Shown in pieces: positions 1 to 8,867 of a stretch of 64,000 bases of DNA (position 1 is its first letter; every line of letters begins with the position of its first letter). The DNA is from Gammaproteobacteria bacterium 50_400_T64 (lineage in GTDB: Bacteria > Pseudomonadota > Gammaproteobacteria > Pseudomonadales > Porticoccaceae): contig MAAS01000029.1 in NCBI GenBank assembly GCA_002162755.1, positions 161,033 through 225,032 of the forward strand, in the 5' to 3' direction. Below the pieces are notes generated by a model, which searched no databases, was not told the DNA's origin, and saw nothing but the letters and a program-made list of their open reading frames with translations. Made by a program: the position numbers and the translations under genes.

Positions 1-12
1 GTGAAGCGCTAA
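1..12 (+). CDS. Possible last codons of ruvC (partial)
   Basis: The first twelve bases read as three codons followed by TAA. ruvC lies directly upstream of ruvA in most gammaproteobacteria, so this may be its end. Nothing in so short a piece identifies the protein; the call rests only on gene order. Confidence 0.25.
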   Translation: MKR

Positions 13-45
13 GGCTTGCTCAGATAGTAAAAAGCGGAAACAAAA

Positions 46-651
46 ATGATTGGACGAATACGCGGTATCTTGCTCGAGAAGCAGGCACCCCATTTACTGC
101 TCGATGTGCAAGGTGTGGGCTATGAAATACAGGCCTCGTTAACCACCTTTTTCGAATTGCCCGATATCGATCAGCCGGCGACCCTGCATACCCACTTTGT
201 GGTGCGGGAAGATGCCCAGCTACTTTACGGCTTTAGTAGTCTTTCTGAACGACAGTTATTTCGCGAGCTGATTAAAGTCAACGGCGTTGGCCCGAAAATG
301 GCGCTGGCGATTTTGTCGGGGATGAATGCGGCGGAATTCGTTAATTGCGTGAAGAGTAAAGATATCGCGACCCTGGTGCGCCTGCCGGGTGTCGGCAAGA
401 AAACCGCCGAACGTCTGGTGGTTGAGATGCATGATCGCGTCGAGAAATGGGCCCTTGCCAGCGATAGTACGGGGGCTGTTAGCAGTGAGCAGGGCAGTAG
501 CGCCGTGCAAGAGGCAGAGAGCGCACTGATTTCCCTCGGCTATAAAGAGCCGGAAGCGGCGAAAATGATTGCCGCCGTCAGTGTGGACAATAAAGAGGGA
601 AGCAGTGCGGAGTTAATTCGCGCCGCGCTGAAAAATAAAGCCGCTAAATAA
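46..651 (+). CDS. ruvA: Holliday junction branch migration complex subunit RuvA
   Basis: RuvA binds four-way Holliday junctions and loads the RuvB motor onto them during recombinational repair. The 201-residue product has the usual family length. It starts [12 protein letters not shown], the N-terminal OB-fold signature, and carries two helix-hairpin-helix motifs, visible as [13 protein letters not shown] (about 79-91) and [12 protein letters not shown] (about 113-124). A linker and the small C-terminal RuvB-contacting domain follow (about 155-201, with [11 protein letters not shown]). ruvB follows 61 bases downstream, as expected for a ruvAB operon. The ATG at 46 is preceded by a purine-rich stretch and gives the standard N-terminus. 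Confidence 0.97.
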   Translation: MIGRIRGILLEKQAPHLLLDVQGVGYEIQASLTTFFELPDIDQPATLHTHFVVREDAQLLYGFSSLSERQLFRELIKVNGVGPKMALAILSGMNAAEFVNCVKSKDIATLVRLPGVGKKTAERLVVEMHDRVEKWALASDSTGAVSSEQGSSAVQEAESALISLGYKEPEAAKMIAAVSVDNKEGSSAELIRAALKNKAAK

Positions 652-712
652 TAATCTGGCTTGCAGTTACAGATAAAATACATTTGTTGAACACGGGAAA
701 AACAGAGCTGAA

Positions 713-1774
713 ATGATAGAGACAGACCGCCTGGTGGCGGCAGAACCCACCTTAGTTGAAGAGCGCATGGACAGGGCTATTCGTCCCGAGAAACTCAGTG
801 ACTACATTGGCCAGCAAGTGGTGTGCGAGCAGATGGATATTTTCATTCGCGCCGCCCAGGGTCGTGGTGAACCCCTCGACCACACCCTCGTTTTTGGCCC
901 GCCGGGTTTGGGTAAAACCACACTGGCCAATATTATTGCCAATGAAATGGCGACCAGCTTGAAGTCGACCTCTGGGCCGGTGCTGGAAAAGGCCGGTGAT
1001 CTGGCGGCGATTATGACCAGCCTTGAACCCGGTGATGTGCTGTTTATCGACGAAATTCATCGCTTAAGCCCGGTGATCGAAGAAATTCTCTACCCGGCAA
1101 TGGAAGACTTTCAGCTCGATATTATGATCGGCGAAGGCCCTGCGGCTCGCTCTATCAAATTGGATTTGCCGCCTTTTACATTAGTTGGTGCGACTACACG
1201 AGCAGGCTTATTGACCTCGCCACTGCGCGACCGCTTCGGCATTGTGCAGCGCCTCGAGTTTTATTCTGTCGACGAGCTGGCCACCATTGTTAGTCGCGCC
1301 GCGAATATTCTCGGTGTGACTCTGGAGCCTGAGGGTGCGGTTGAAGTGGCACGTCGCTCGCGGGGCACGCCGCGCATTGCCAACCGTCTATTGCGCCGCG
1401 TGCGGGATTACGCCGAAGTGAAATCCGATGGGCGCATTAGTGCCTCGGTCGCTGACGCTGCTCTGTCGATGCTCAATATTGACCAGCTCGGCCTCGATCA
1501 CATGGACAGGCGCTTACTGCTCAGCGTGATGGAAAAGTTTGATGGCGGCCCGGTCGGTGTTGACAGTCTCGCCGCGACGATCAGTGAAGAGCGGGGCACC
1601 ATTGAAGATGTGGTCGAACCCTACCTGATTCAACAGGGTTATTTAATGCGCACTACCCGGGGGCGAGTGGTTACGCGCCAGTGTTACGAACACTTTGGCT
1701 TTAAAATGCCGAAGGCTTTACTTGAGCTGCAAGGGCTTGAACCACAGGAAATGCAGGGCGAGGGTGAGGAATGA
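713..1774 (+). CDS. ruvB: Holliday junction branch migration ATPase RuvB
   Basis: RuvB is the AAA+ hexameric helicase that drives branch migration with RuvA. The 353-residue protein has Walker A ([12 protein letters not shown], about 61-72), Walker B ([11 protein letters not shown], about 109-119), sensor 1 (LVGATTRAG) and the arginine-finger region (SPLRDRFGI). A C-terminal winged-helix domain follows ([17 protein letters not shown]). Length and motifs are normal. The stop overlaps the start of the next gene by four bases (ATGA), so ybgC is probably translationally coupled to it. Confidence 0.98.
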   Translation: MIETDRLVAAEPTLVEERMDRAIRPEKLSDYIGQQVVCEQMDIFIRAAQGRGEPLDHTLVFGPPGLGKTTLANIIANEMATSLKSTSGPVLEKAGDLAAIMTSLEPGDVLFIDEIHRLSPVIEEILYPAMEDFQLDIMIGEGPAARSIKLDLPPFTLVGATTRAGLLTSPLRDRFGIVQRLEFYSVDELATIVSRAANILGVTLEPEGAVEVARRSRGTPRIANRLLRRVRDYAEVKSDGRISASVADAALSMLNIDQLGLDHMDRRLLLSVMEKFDGGPVGVDSLAATISEERGTIEDVVEPYLIQQGYLMRTTRGRVVTRQCYEHFGFKMPKALLELQGLEPQEMQGEGEE

Positions 1775-2178
1775 CAGAATTCCGTTTGCCGATCCGTGTT
1801 TATATTGAAGATACTGATGCCCAGGGCATTGTCTACTACGTTAATTACCTTAAATACATGGAGCGCGCGCGTTCCGAGTGGCTGCGCAGTTACGGGTTTA
1901 ATCGCCCAGCTTTTGGTGGTGAAGGTCAAATTTACGTGGTTCATTCACTAACGACCAATTACCGCAAACCCGCAAAACTGGATGACCAAATTGTTGTTAC
2001 GGCGCGGACGACTGACTACGGCAGAGCCTATTTCGTGGTCGAGCAAAAAGTTTTTCGTGACGATGAACTACTTTGCGAAGGAAGTATCAAAGTGGCTTGT
2101 GTTAATCAGGCCAGTGGTCGCCCGGCGGCGATGCCGAAAGAGATGATAGAGAGAATATTTATTCATTCCGGTGAATAG
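1771..2178 (+). CDS. ybgC: Tol-Pal system-associated acyl-CoA thioesterase YbgC
   Basis: This is a hotdog-fold 4-hydroxybenzoyl-CoA-type thioesterase, 135 residues, the usual first gene of tol-pal clusters. The active-site signature is seen near the N-terminus as [19 protein letters not shown] (about 11-29), with the catalytic Asp in DTDAQG. It hydrolyses short or medium acyl-CoA or acyl-ACP, and members are linked to phospholipid metabolism at the inner membrane. It overlaps ruvB by four bases and is followed 48 bases later by tolQ. Confidence 0.94.
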   Translation: MTEFRLPIRVYIEDTDAQGIVYYVNYLKYMERARSEWLRSYGFNRPAFGGEGQIYVVHSLTTNYRKPAKLDDQIVVTARTTDYGRAYFVVEQKVFRDDELLCEGSIKVACVNQASGRPAAMPKEMIERIFIHSGE

Positions 2179-2226
2179 TTTCTTAGCGTCAAATCATAAG
2201 TGAATAGTAAAACAGTGGAGTAATGC

Positions 2227-2916
2227 GTGCCCGAACAACAACTTTCAATTCTATCTCTGGTGATAGGGGCAAGCGTACCCGTACAGCTGGTGATGTTTAT
2301 TCTCCTAATTGGCTCCATGATTTCATGGTTGATGATTGGCCAGCGTTGGTGGTATTTGCGAGAAATGAAGGGTGGCTTTAAAGCTTTTGAAACCACCTTT
2401 TGGTCGGGTATCGACCTCAACGAATTATTCCGCGACGGTAGTATGCGCCTTAACGATAATGAAACCGTTGATGGTGTTGAAAATGTTTTTCGCTCGGGTT
2501 TTAGAGAGTTTAATCGCCTCACCAAAAACGAGGGTACCGACCCTGATGCGGTGATGGAGGGAACCGAGCGGGCGATGCGTGTTGCCTTGTCCCGCGAAGA
2601 AGAAAAGTTAAATACCCATCTGCCCTTTCTTGCTAGTGTCGCTTCCGTTAGTCCCTATATTGGTCTGTTCGGCACGGTGTGGGGCATTATGCAATCGTTT
2701 CGAGGTTTGGCGACCATGCAGCAGGCGACGCTCGCCGTGGTTGCGCCGGGTATTTCCGAGGCTTTGATTGCCACGGCTATGGGCTTGTTTGCGGCGATAC
2801 CGGCGGTGCTTGCTTACAACCGTTTCTCTGCAGATGCCGACGCACTCTATAGTCGTTACGACACCTTCTCCGACGAGTTCACCAGTATTCTTCACCGTCG
2901 CGTTCATAGCGGATAG
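2227..2916 (+). CDS. tolQ: Tol-Pal system protein TolQ
   Basis: TolQ is the inner-membrane stator subunit which, with TolR, uses the proton gradient to energise TolA during outer-membrane constriction at division. The 229-residue product matches the family length. It shows an N-terminal transmembrane helix (about 20-40) and the typical pair of later helices: SVSPYIGLFGTVWGIM (about 137-152) and a hydrophobic stretch near 175-195. The GTG at 2227 is chosen because a GTGGAG ribosome-binding sequence lies just upstream and the nearby ATG at 2223 is out of frame. Confidence 0.97.
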   Translation: MPEQQLSILSLVIGASVPVQLVMFILLIGSMISWLMIGQRWWYLREMKGGFKAFETTFWSGIDLNELFRDGSMRLNDNETVDGVENVFRSGFREFNRLTKNEGTDPDAVMEGTERAMRVALSREEEKLNTHLPFLASVASVSPYIGLFGTVWGIMQSFRGLATMQQATLAVVAPGISEALIATAMGLFAAIPAVLAYNRFSADADALYSRYDTFSDEFTSILHRRVHSG

Positions 2917-2920
2917 GCTG

Positions 2921-3352
2921 ATGACACGGAAAATCACCAAACGCCGCTTTGTCGCAGAAATTAATGTCGTGCCCTACATCGACGTGATGTTGGTGCTGTT
3001 AATCGTGTTTATGGTGACAGCACCCCTGTTGATGCAGGGCGTAAAAGTTGACTTGCCCCAGGCACCATCCAGCCCCCTTGATGATAAAGACAAAGAACCC
3101 TTAATTGTCTCGGTAAAGGCCGATGGCAGTTATTACCTCGACCTGGGCAGCGGCAAAAATCGTCAGGAACCTTTGCCAGAAATTGTAGACAAAGTCGCCA
3201 AGGTGCTACGTCAGAAGCCTGATACCCCGGTATTAGTCTGGGGCGATGCTCGCGTTGATTACGGCGTGGTGGTGAGTTTAATGACGCAACTACAAGCTGC
3301 TGGGGCACCCAGTGTCGGCTTGGTGACAGAACCTCCTACTTCGGCGCGTTGA
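2921..3352 (+). CDS. tolR: Tol-Pal system protein TolR
   Basis: TolR is the ExbD-like partner of TolQ and anchors to peptidoglycan. From the ATG at 2921 the product is 143 residues, the normal size. It starts MTRKITKRRFVAEINVVPYI, followed by the single transmembrane helix with the conserved proton-path Asp (YIDVMLVLLIVFMV). A periplasmic domain follows. The frame is open further upstream to 2768, but that extension lies inside tolQ and would destroy the family N-terminus. The stop overlaps the tolA start (TGATG), which suggests coupled translation. Confidence 0.96.
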   Translation: MTRKITKRRFVAEINVVPYIDVMLVLLIVFMVTAPLLMQGVKVDLPQAPSSPLDDKDKEPLIVSVKADGSYYLDLGSGKNRQEPLPEIVDKVAKVLRQKPDTPVLVWGDARVDYGVVVSLMTQLQAAGAPSVGLVTEPPTSAR

Positions 3353-4200
3353 TGCGGATTAGCAAAGACTTGAAGAAGTATGGCATTTATAGCCTGGCGG
3401 TCCTGTTCAGTGTAGCTCTGCATGCTTTGGTGCTGCTTTTATTGCTGTCTGACTGGACGGGGGAAACGCCGCCGCACAAACCTAAACGCCCCAATTTCGT
3501 GCAAGCCACTTTGATACAAATAGCACCGAAAGCAAAAGTGCAGGACAAGCAGGCTGCCAATAAAAAAGCGGCTGCTGCTGCGAAAAAGAGGGCAGAGAAA
3601 AAACGCCAGGAAAAAGCGTACAAGAAGAGGGTTGCGGAACGGAAAAAAGCCGAGCGTAAAAAGGCAGAACAGAAACAAGCACGTGACGAAAAAACACGCC
3701 GTGATAAAGCCTTGAAGAAAAAACAAGCTGAGGAAAAGGCGCGCAAAGCCGCTGAGCAGAAAAAGGCGGAGCGGGAAAAGCAGGCTAAAGAAGCCGAACG
3801 CCAGCAGGAATTACAACGCCAGGCGCGAGCGCAAGCGCTGGCCAGTGCGCTGAGTAGTGAAGATGAGTTTCTTGCCGACGAGCAAAGTGAGCAGCTGGCT
3901 CAGGGTTACACGACCTATATTCAGCAACGGATTATTGCTAATTGGACGCGTCCGCTCAGTGCCCGACGTGGTATGGAAACGATTTTGTCGATACAGCTAG
4001 TGCCTACTGGTCAAGTGGTTGGCGTGTCGGTACTTAAATCGAGCGGCGATGACGCGTTTGATTTGTCAGCTTTGCAGGCGGTAAAAAAGGTGGGACGCTT
4101 TGACAGATTACAAGAGTTGTCAAGAGAATCGCCGCGAGTGTTTGAACAGAATTTTCGTCAGTTTCAGCTGGTTTATAGACCGGATGATTTGCGGCTTTAG
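3352..4200 (+). CDS. tolA: Cell envelope integrity protein TolA
   Basis: TolA spans the periplasm from the TolQR motor to TolB/Pal. The protein (282 residues from the ATG at 3352) has one N-terminal transmembrane helix (about 13-33). A long Lys/Glu/Ala-rich helical domain follows, roughly residues 60-165, built of KKAERKKAEQ-like stretches. The globular TonB-like C-terminal domain starts near ELAQGYTTYIQQRI (about 178) and includes VSVLKSSGDDAFDLSAL. A TTG one codon earlier (3349) is also in frame. The ATG overlapping the tolR stop is the more natural start. Confidence 0.95.
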   Translation: MRISKDLKKYGIYSLAVLFSVALHALVLLLLLSDWTGETPPHKPKRPNFVQATLIQIAPKAKVQDKQAANKKAAAAAKKRAEKKRQEKAYKKRVAERKKAERKKAEQKQARDEKTRRDKALKKKQAEEKARKAAEQKKAEREKQAKEAERQQELQRQARAQALASALSSEDEFLADEQSEQLAQGYTTYIQQRIIANWTRPLSARRGMETILSIQLVPTGQVVGVSVLKSSGDDAFDLSALQAVKKVGRFDRLQELSRESPRVFEQNFRQFQLVYRPDDLRL

Positions 4201-4260
4201 ATGCCCGCTGGGCGATATTTTTGGCTTTTTAAGCTTTCAGAGGTAAGCGGTGTTAAACAA

Positions 4261-4456
4261 GATTTGTAGAGAAACTTTTGCACGAGAGATGATTTCGCTT
4301 TCAGGCAAGGCAAAAATGTACCCAAAGCACTCGCTCCGCTCGCGGGGCAGGCTCCGCGCAGAGAGAGAGTTTACAAGTGTAAATGACCGATTGAGCACTT
4401 TTTTAACGCCGCATGAGAGCAAAAGGGCTCTCGTGAAAAGGTTTCGTAGAATTCTT
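4261..4456. repeat. Small inverted-repeat (MITE-like) element reaching into the tolB start
   Basis: About 195 bp flanked by imperfect inverted termini. The left end (4262-4285, ending in TTTTGCACGA) matches the reverse complement of the right end (4431-4455, containing TCGTGAAAAG and GTTTCGTAGA) with about 20 of 25 aligned positions. Similarity continues weakly inward. Inside are a GC-rich hairpin-prone stretch (CGCTCCGCTCGCGGGG, near 4332) and a dyad TTTACAAGTGTAAA at 4370-4383. There is no transposase, which fits a non-autonomous element. The GTG used for tolB at 4433 lies within the right terminus. Confidence 0.6.
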
Positions 4457-5713
4457 TGTCTGGTTTTTTTCTTGCCCCTGTCGGCTCTGGCTGAGCTGAG
4501 CATAGAAATTACCAGTGGGGTTGATAACCCAACCAATATTGCCATATCTCCAATTATGATGAAGGGCGCGTCACTGACCGAGGATATTAGCGCGATTGTG
4601 AGTGCTGACCTCGACAGGAGTGGCCTGTTTGCCGCCATGTCACGAGCGAATATGCTGTCAAACCCTCGCACGATGTCAGAGGTGTATTACCGCGACTGGC
4701 GTATTGTTGGCATGCAGTATTTGGTGGTGGGCAGTGTGCTGCGCCAGGGTGATGGTCGACTCAGCGCTACGTTTAGTTTGGTAGAAGTGACAGGTGAACG
4801 CGTATTGTTTACCCATGTAGTGAAGGGGCGCGATAGTGAATTGCGCGATATCGCCCACTATATTAGCGACAAAGTGTTTTATACCATCACCGGTATTAAA
4901 GGCGCTTTTTCAACGCGCCTGGCGTATGTGACGGCAATTAACGAGGGCGGGCGGCAAGTGTTTCGGCTGATGGTGTCCGATGCCGATGGCGCGCGCGAGC
5001 GGCTGATGCTGAAATCAAAAGAGCCGATAATGTCGCCCGCCTGGTCACCGGATGGAAAAGAATTGGCTTATGTGTCTTTCGAAACCGGTCGCCCAGCGAT
5101 TTTTCGTCAGCGCCTCGATAATGCTAAACGTGAGCAATTAACTAACTTTAAAGGCTTAAACGGTGCGCCTGCCTGGTCGCCCGATGGCAAGAGCATGGCG
5201 CTGGTACTGTCGAAAGATGGTAACCCTGAAATCTACCTCTACAGTTTTGCAACGAAAGCCTTTACCCGGCTGACGCGCCATTTTTCAATCGATACCGAGC
5301 CGAACTGGATGCGTGACGGCAAGTCGTTGATTTTCACCTCTGACCGGGGTGGGTCGCCGCAAATTTATAAATTAAATATTATCAGTCGCAAGATAGAGCG
5401 CCTTACTTTTAATGGTTCGTACAATGCCCGGCCTCGCCTGGCGGCAGATAATCGCACCCTGGTCATGGTGCATCGTTCGCAAGGTATTTTTCATATTGCC
5501 TCGCAGGATTTGGTGACGGGGGATCTGCGTATTTTGACCCAGACCCGCCTCGATGAATCTCCCACGGTGGCACCCAACGGGGCGATGCTAATGTATGCCA
5601 CCAAGCGCGGTAATAAGGGTGTACTGGCCGCGGTGTCGATTGATGCGGGCAGTCGTTTCTTATTACCCGCACGACGAGGTGATGTTCGCGAGCCAGCGTG
5701 GTCGCCCTTTTAA
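4433..5713 (+). CDS. tolB: Tol-Pal system beta-propeller protein TolB
   Basis: TolB is the periplasmic protein that links TolA to Pal and dissociates Pal from peptidoglycan. From GTG 4433 it is 426 residues, the usual length. A classic signal peptide comes first (basic KRFRR, hydrophobic LCLVFFLPL, cleavage after SALA). The N-terminal alpha/beta domain follows, then six-bladed propeller repeats visible as [28 protein letters not shown] and [14 protein letters not shown]. The reading frame stays open upstream to 4250 across the inverted-repeat element. That extension (61 residues) would bury the signal peptide, so GTG 4433 is preferred. Confidence 0.95.
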   Translation: MKRFRRILCLVFFLPLSALAELSIEITSGVDNPTNIAISPIMMKGASLTEDISAIVSADLDRSGLFAAMSRANMLSNPRTMSEVYYRDWRIVGMQYLVVGSVLRQGDGRLSATFSLVEVTGERVLFTHVVKGRDSELRDIAHYISDKVFYTITGIKGAFSTRLAYVTAINEGGRQVFRLMVSDADGARERLMLKSKEPIMSPAWSPDGKELAYVSFETGRPAIFRQRLDNAKREQLTNFKGLNGAPAWSPDGKSMALVLSKDGNPEIYLYSFATKAFTRLTRHFSIDTEPNWMRDGKSLIFTSDRGGSPQIYKLNIISRKIERLTFNGSYNARPRLAADNRTLVMVHRSQGIFHIASQDLVTGDLRILTQTRLDESPTVAPNGAMLMYATKRGNKGVLAAVSIDAGSRFLLPARRGDVREPAWSPF

Positions 5714-5770
5714 AGAGAATCGTTTAAAGTACGCCCGTTTGTTATTGTTCCCATCTACAAGGAAAATATT

Positions 5771-6295
5771 ATGAAGTTTGAAGCATTAAAACCTATTTTG
5801 GCCTGCGCCTTGTTGTCGAGTTTTTTGGTTGCTTGTTCGAGCACACCGTCTTCCTCTTCTTCATCATCCAACGGTACTGATAGTGGTTCATCAACATTGT
5901 CTACCAATAATGGCGTGTCGACGGGTAGCGTCGGCGGTGCAGGTATTAGTGGTAGCGATATTGATGCTGATGGCAGTATTGAAACCGTCTTCTATTTTGA
6001 CTTTGATAAAGCAACGCTGAAGCCTGAATCTCTGGTGGCTCTGCGTATTCATGCGCAACGCTTGATCGCCAACCCCGCTAGTGTGCGCCTCGAAGGTCAC
6101 GCCGATGAGCGTGGCACCCGTGAATACAACATGGCTCTGGGTGAGCGTCGCGGTAGCTCTGTAAAAGAATTCCTGGTCTTACAGGGTGTTGATGGCAGCT
6201 TGCTGGAAGTGATTAGCTACGGCGAAGAGCGTCCCGCTTCTCTAGACAGCGCTGATAGCAGCTGGGCATTAAATCGTCGCGTTGAAATTAAATAG
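5771..6295 (+). CDS. pal: Peptidoglycan-associated lipoprotein Pal
   Basis: Pal is an outer-membrane lipoprotein that binds peptidoglycan and is the outer-membrane partner of TolB/TolA. The signal peptide ends in a lipobox (FLVACSS, lipidated Cys at about 22). A Ser/Gly-rich linker (about 23-70) follows, then the OmpA C-terminal domain with VFYFDFDKATLKPE (about 76-89) and the peptidoglycan-binding signature LEGHADERGTREYNMALGERR. At 174 residues it has normal length. AAGGAAA lies upstream of the ATG. Confidence 0.97.
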   Translation: MKFEALKPILACALLSSFLVACSSTPSSSSSSSNGTDSGSSTLSTNNGVSTGSVGGAGISGSDIDADGSIETVFYFDFDKATLKPESLVALRIHAQRLIANPASVRLEGHADERGTREYNMALGERRGSSVKEFLVLQGVDGSLLEVISYGEERPASLDSADSSWALNRRVEIK

Positions 6296-6365
6296 TCCCG
6301 GTTCTCAGTAAATACCAGCCCCTTGATAAGAGTGAGTCAATGTTAAATCAGCAGGTAAGCGCACG

Positions 6366-7172
6366 GTGAAATGGAACGCAGGCCTCATCGCGGTGGCCAG
6401 CCTGGTGCTGGTCTTTCTCGCGCTTACTGCTCGTGCCGCAGCCCCTGTCGCGGAGATCGGCGGGGCAACGGTGATGCCGGGAGGCGGTCAAGCTCAGGTG
6501 GCTAAAGCGGCGCCTCAGTCGTCAACTGCCGGCACGGCATCGATGGATACATATTACCTACTGCAAAGTTTGCGCGATGAGCTGCGTGTATTGCGCGGCA
6601 TGGTTGAGGAGCAGGGCAATACGATTCGGCTACTCAAGCAGCGTCAGGTTGATGATTATATTGATCTTGATCGTCGCTTGAGCGGAGTGGCTGCGGCTGG
6701 AGGCAGCAGTGCTGCAGGAAAGTCATCTACGGGGCCTGCAAACAGTGCGATCAAAGCGAACACGCGCACACCGGGTGTGTCCTCGCGTCCTGGCAATGTC
6801 GATGATGCTGAGAAAGCAGCTTATGATAAGGCTTACGGCGTATTAAAGTCCGGTGAGGTGGGCGCAGCAAAGCAGTCTTTTAAAGCCTATATTGCCAAAT
6901 ACCCAAAGGGTCGCTATGTCGCCAATGGGCAATATTGGTTGGGTGAAATCTACATGCTCGATAACCAGTTAAAGGAGGCGGGTGAGGCTTTCTCCATTAT
7001 TGTTGAGCAATACCCAGCGCACCGAAAAATGCTGGATGCCAGCTTTAAGCTCGGCAAGGTTTATCACCTGCAGGGCAAGGATGAAAAAGCCAAAGTTATC
7101 CTAAACCGTGTTGCTGCGACCAAAAGTAGTGCCGGCAAACTGGCGCGCAATTATCTCAAGGCAAACTTCTAA
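6366..7172 (+). CDS. cpoB: Cell division coordinator CpoB (YbgF)
   Basis: CpoB is a periplasmic TolA-binding protein that coordinates outer-membrane constriction with septal peptidoglycan synthesis. The 268-residue protein starts at GTG with a signal peptide (hydrophobic LIAVASLVLVFLALTARA). A coiled-coil segment follows (about 58-105, LLQSLRDELRVLRGMVEEQ), then a Ser/Gly/Ala linker (about 112-150). C-terminal TPR repeats (about 155-268) contain AYDKAYGVLKSGEVGAAKQSF and YWLGEIYMLDNQLKEAGEAF. Its place directly after pal is canonical. Confidence 0.94.
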   Translation: MKWNAGLIAVASLVLVFLALTARAAAPVAEIGGATVMPGGGQAQVAKAAPQSSTAGTASMDTYYLLQSLRDELRVLRGMVEEQGNTIRLLKQRQVDDYIDLDRRLSGVAAAGGSSAAGKSSTGPANSAIKANTRTPGVSSRPGNVDDAEKAAYDKAYGVLKSGEVGAAKQSFKAYIAKYPKGRYVANGQYWLGEIYMLDNQLKEAGEAFSIIVEQYPAHRKMLDASFKLGKVYHLQGKDEKAKVILNRVAATKSSAGKLARNYLKANF

Positions 7173-7304
7173 GTGCTGTTCTGCTCATTGGCCCTTTGAA
7201 TCCGGTAAACTCCCCGCCTTAATTTTATTGTGCTGCACGGCATCCAGGTCGATCAGCACCGGGCTGGATCAGTGTCAGGCCTAGTGTTAGTGTCAGGATC
7301 AGCG

Positions 7305-7955
7305 ATGTCAGAAACCACACTTCGTATTACCGAAATATTCTATTCCTTGCAGGGTGAAACCACGACCAGTGGTTTACCGACGGCGTTTATTCGTCTTACG
7401 GGCTGCCCTTTGCGTTGCAATTACTGCGATACCGAATACGCCTTTTTTGGCGGTGATAAATACCCCCTAAGCCAGGTGCTCGAGCAGGTGAAAACCTACC
7501 AGCCCCGTTATGTGACGGTGACAGGTGGTGAGCCTTTGGCCCAGCCCAATTGCTTGCCTTTACTCGAACAGCTCTGTGATGCCGGGTACCGGGTGTCACT
7601 GGAAACCAGTGGTGCGCTGCCTATTGTTGATGTCGATAAGCGGGTGGTTGTTATCCTTGATTTGAAAACCCCAGCTTCGGGGGAGGCAGGGCGCAACCTG
7701 TGGGAAAACCTTCCCCATCTAAAAAAGGGTGATGAAATTAAATTTGTCATTTGTGATCGTGCCGATTACGAGTGGGTGCGTCTCAAGCTCGATCAATACA
7801 GTTTGAGTGACGGTCGCTTCGAGCTTCTGTTCTCGCCCAGCCAGGGGCAGCTAGAGCCGGCCCAGTTGGCCGAGTGGATTATAGAGGACAACTTGCCCGT
7901 ACGCCTGCAAATGCAGCTTCACAAGCAGCTCTGGGGCGATAAGCAGGGCATTTAA
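7305..7955 (+). CDS. queE: 7-carboxy-7-deazaguanine synthase QueE
   Basis: This radical SAM enzyme converts 6-carboxy-tetrahydropterin to 7-carboxy-7-deazaguanine in preQ0/queuosine synthesis. The cluster-binding CX3CX2C motif is visible as CPLRCNYC (Cys34, 38 and 41 from the chosen start), and VTGGEPLAQP follows. The frame is open back to 7230, but the conserved start MSETTLRITEIFYSLQGE begins at ATG 7305, giving 216 residues. The upstream extension is low-complexity and contains a short AGTGTCAGG repetition. queC follows 58 bases downstream. Confidence 0.95.
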   Translation: MSETTLRITEIFYSLQGETTTSGLPTAFIRLTGCPLRCNYCDTEYAFFGGDKYPLSQVLEQVKTYQPRYVTVTGGEPLAQPNCLPLLEQLCDAGYRVSLETSGALPIVDVDKRVVVILDLKTPASGEAGRNLWENLPHLKKGDEIKFVICDRADYEWVRLKLDQYSLSDGRFELLFSPSQGQLEPAQLAEWIIEDNLPVRLQMQLHKQLWGDKQGI

Positions 7956-8013
7956 TAGGCCTCTTAATATTGAGCGCTAATTTGTAAAAGTTGATAGAGA
8001 GGATGCCACCAAA

Positions 8014-8691
8014 ATGAAGGCAAAAAATAAAGCGGTCGTACTGGTCTCAGGCGGGCTGGATTCCGCCACGGTACTCGCCATGGCTATCGCCGAAGGCTAT
8101 GAGTGTTACGCCCTGGCTTTTGACTATGGTCAGCGCCATCGCGCAGAACTGGATGCCTCGCGAAACATTAGCGCTACCCTCGGTTGCAAGACTCACAAAG
8201 TCGTCACCCTCGATCTGCGCACCATCGGTGGCTCAGCGCTGACGGATGACAGTATCGACGTACCTGAAGCGGAGGCCGAGGGCATCCCCGTCACCTACGT
8301 GCCCGCACGCAATACAGTCTTCCTGTCGCTAGCACTGGGCTGGGCTGAAGTGCTCGGCGCTAACTCGATTCACATTGGTGTTAATGCCGTCGATTACTCC
8401 GGCTACCCAGATTGTCGCCCTGAGTTTATAGCGGCTTTTGAGACCGTCGCGAACCTGGCAACGCAAGTGGGTGTCGAAGGGCAGAGAATGCGCATACACA
8501 CGCCTCTGATGTCTCTCAGTAAAGCGGACATTATTACCCGTGGTATCGCCCTTGGCGTGGACTATGGGCAGACGGTTTCCTGCTACCAGGCCAGTGACAA
8601 TGGCCTCGCCTGCGGTGTTTGCGACAGCTGCCGATTAAGAACAGACGGCTTTTTGGCAGCTGGTGTGCCTGATCCGACAAGATACGCTTAA
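8014..8691 (+). CDS. queC: 7-cyano-7-deazaguanine synthase QueC
   Basis: QueC converts 7-carboxy-7-deazaguanine to preQ0 using ATP and ammonia. The 225-residue product has the N-type ATP pyrophosphatase PP-loop [13 protein letters not shown] (about 13-25). [13 protein letters not shown] is conserved in the family, and a C-terminal zinc-binding cysteine cluster (SCYQASD, then ACGVCDSC) is intact. Together with queE here and queA-tgt at the other end of the window it supplies much of the queuosine pathway. Confidence 0.97.
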   Translation: MKAKNKAVVLVSGGLDSATVLAMAIAEGYECYALAFDYGQRHRAELDASRNISATLGCKTHKVVTLDLRTIGGSALTDDSIDVPEAEAEGIPVTYVPARNTVFLSLALGWAEVLGANSIHIGVNAVDYSGYPDCRPEFIAAFETVANLATQVGVEGQRMRIHTPLMSLSKADIITRGIALGVDYGQTVSCYQASDNGLACGVCDSCRLRTDGFLAAGVPDPTRYA

Positions 8692-8707
8692 AAATGCAAA
8701 ATTACGC

Positions 8708-8736
8708 TTGACCTTTTTTTTCTGGCAAGTAAGATG
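8708..8736 (+). promoter_or_regulatory. Sigma-70-type promoter of tRNA-Lys
   Basis: A -35 box TTGACC (8708-8713), a 17-base spacer and a weak -10 box AAGATG (8731-8736) are followed by a GC-rich discriminator (GCGCC). Such a discriminator is typical of stringently controlled tRNA promoters. The tRNA begins 14 bases after the -10 box. Confidence 0.6.
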
Positions 8737-8750
8737 TGCGCCTCCTCTGA

Positions 8751-8826
8751 GGGCCGTTAGCTCAGTTGGTAGAGCAGTTGGCTTTTAACCAATTGGTCCT
8801 GGGTTCGAATCCCGGACGGCCCACCA
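8751..8826 (+). tRNA. tRNA-Lys(TTT)
   Basis: A 76-base cloverleaf with encoded CCA. The acceptor stem GGGCCGT pairs with ACGGCCC. The D-loop has AGCTCAGTTGGTAGAGC, the anticodon loop CTTTTAA carries TTT, and the T-arm shows GGTTCGAATCC. This is the usual tRNA after queC in related genomes. Confidence 0.97.
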
Positions 8827-8841
8827 TTTTCTAAGTTTGTA

Positions 8842-8867
8842 ACGATAGCGCCCGCTGTCGTTTTTCT
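8842..8867 (+). terminator. Rho-independent terminator after tRNA-Lys
   Basis: ACGATAGC (8842-8849) pairs with GCTGTCGT (8854-8861) through an 8-bp stem with one G-T pair and a GCCC loop, followed by a T tract and TCTC. Confidence 0.75.

Noticed and set aside
2768-2920. Upstream extension of the tolR frame
   Set aside because: It lies inside tolQ and would add 51 residues before the normal TolR N-terminus.
4250-4432. Upstream extension of the tolB frame
   Set aside because: It crosses the inverted-repeat element and would place 61 extra residues before a clear signal peptide.
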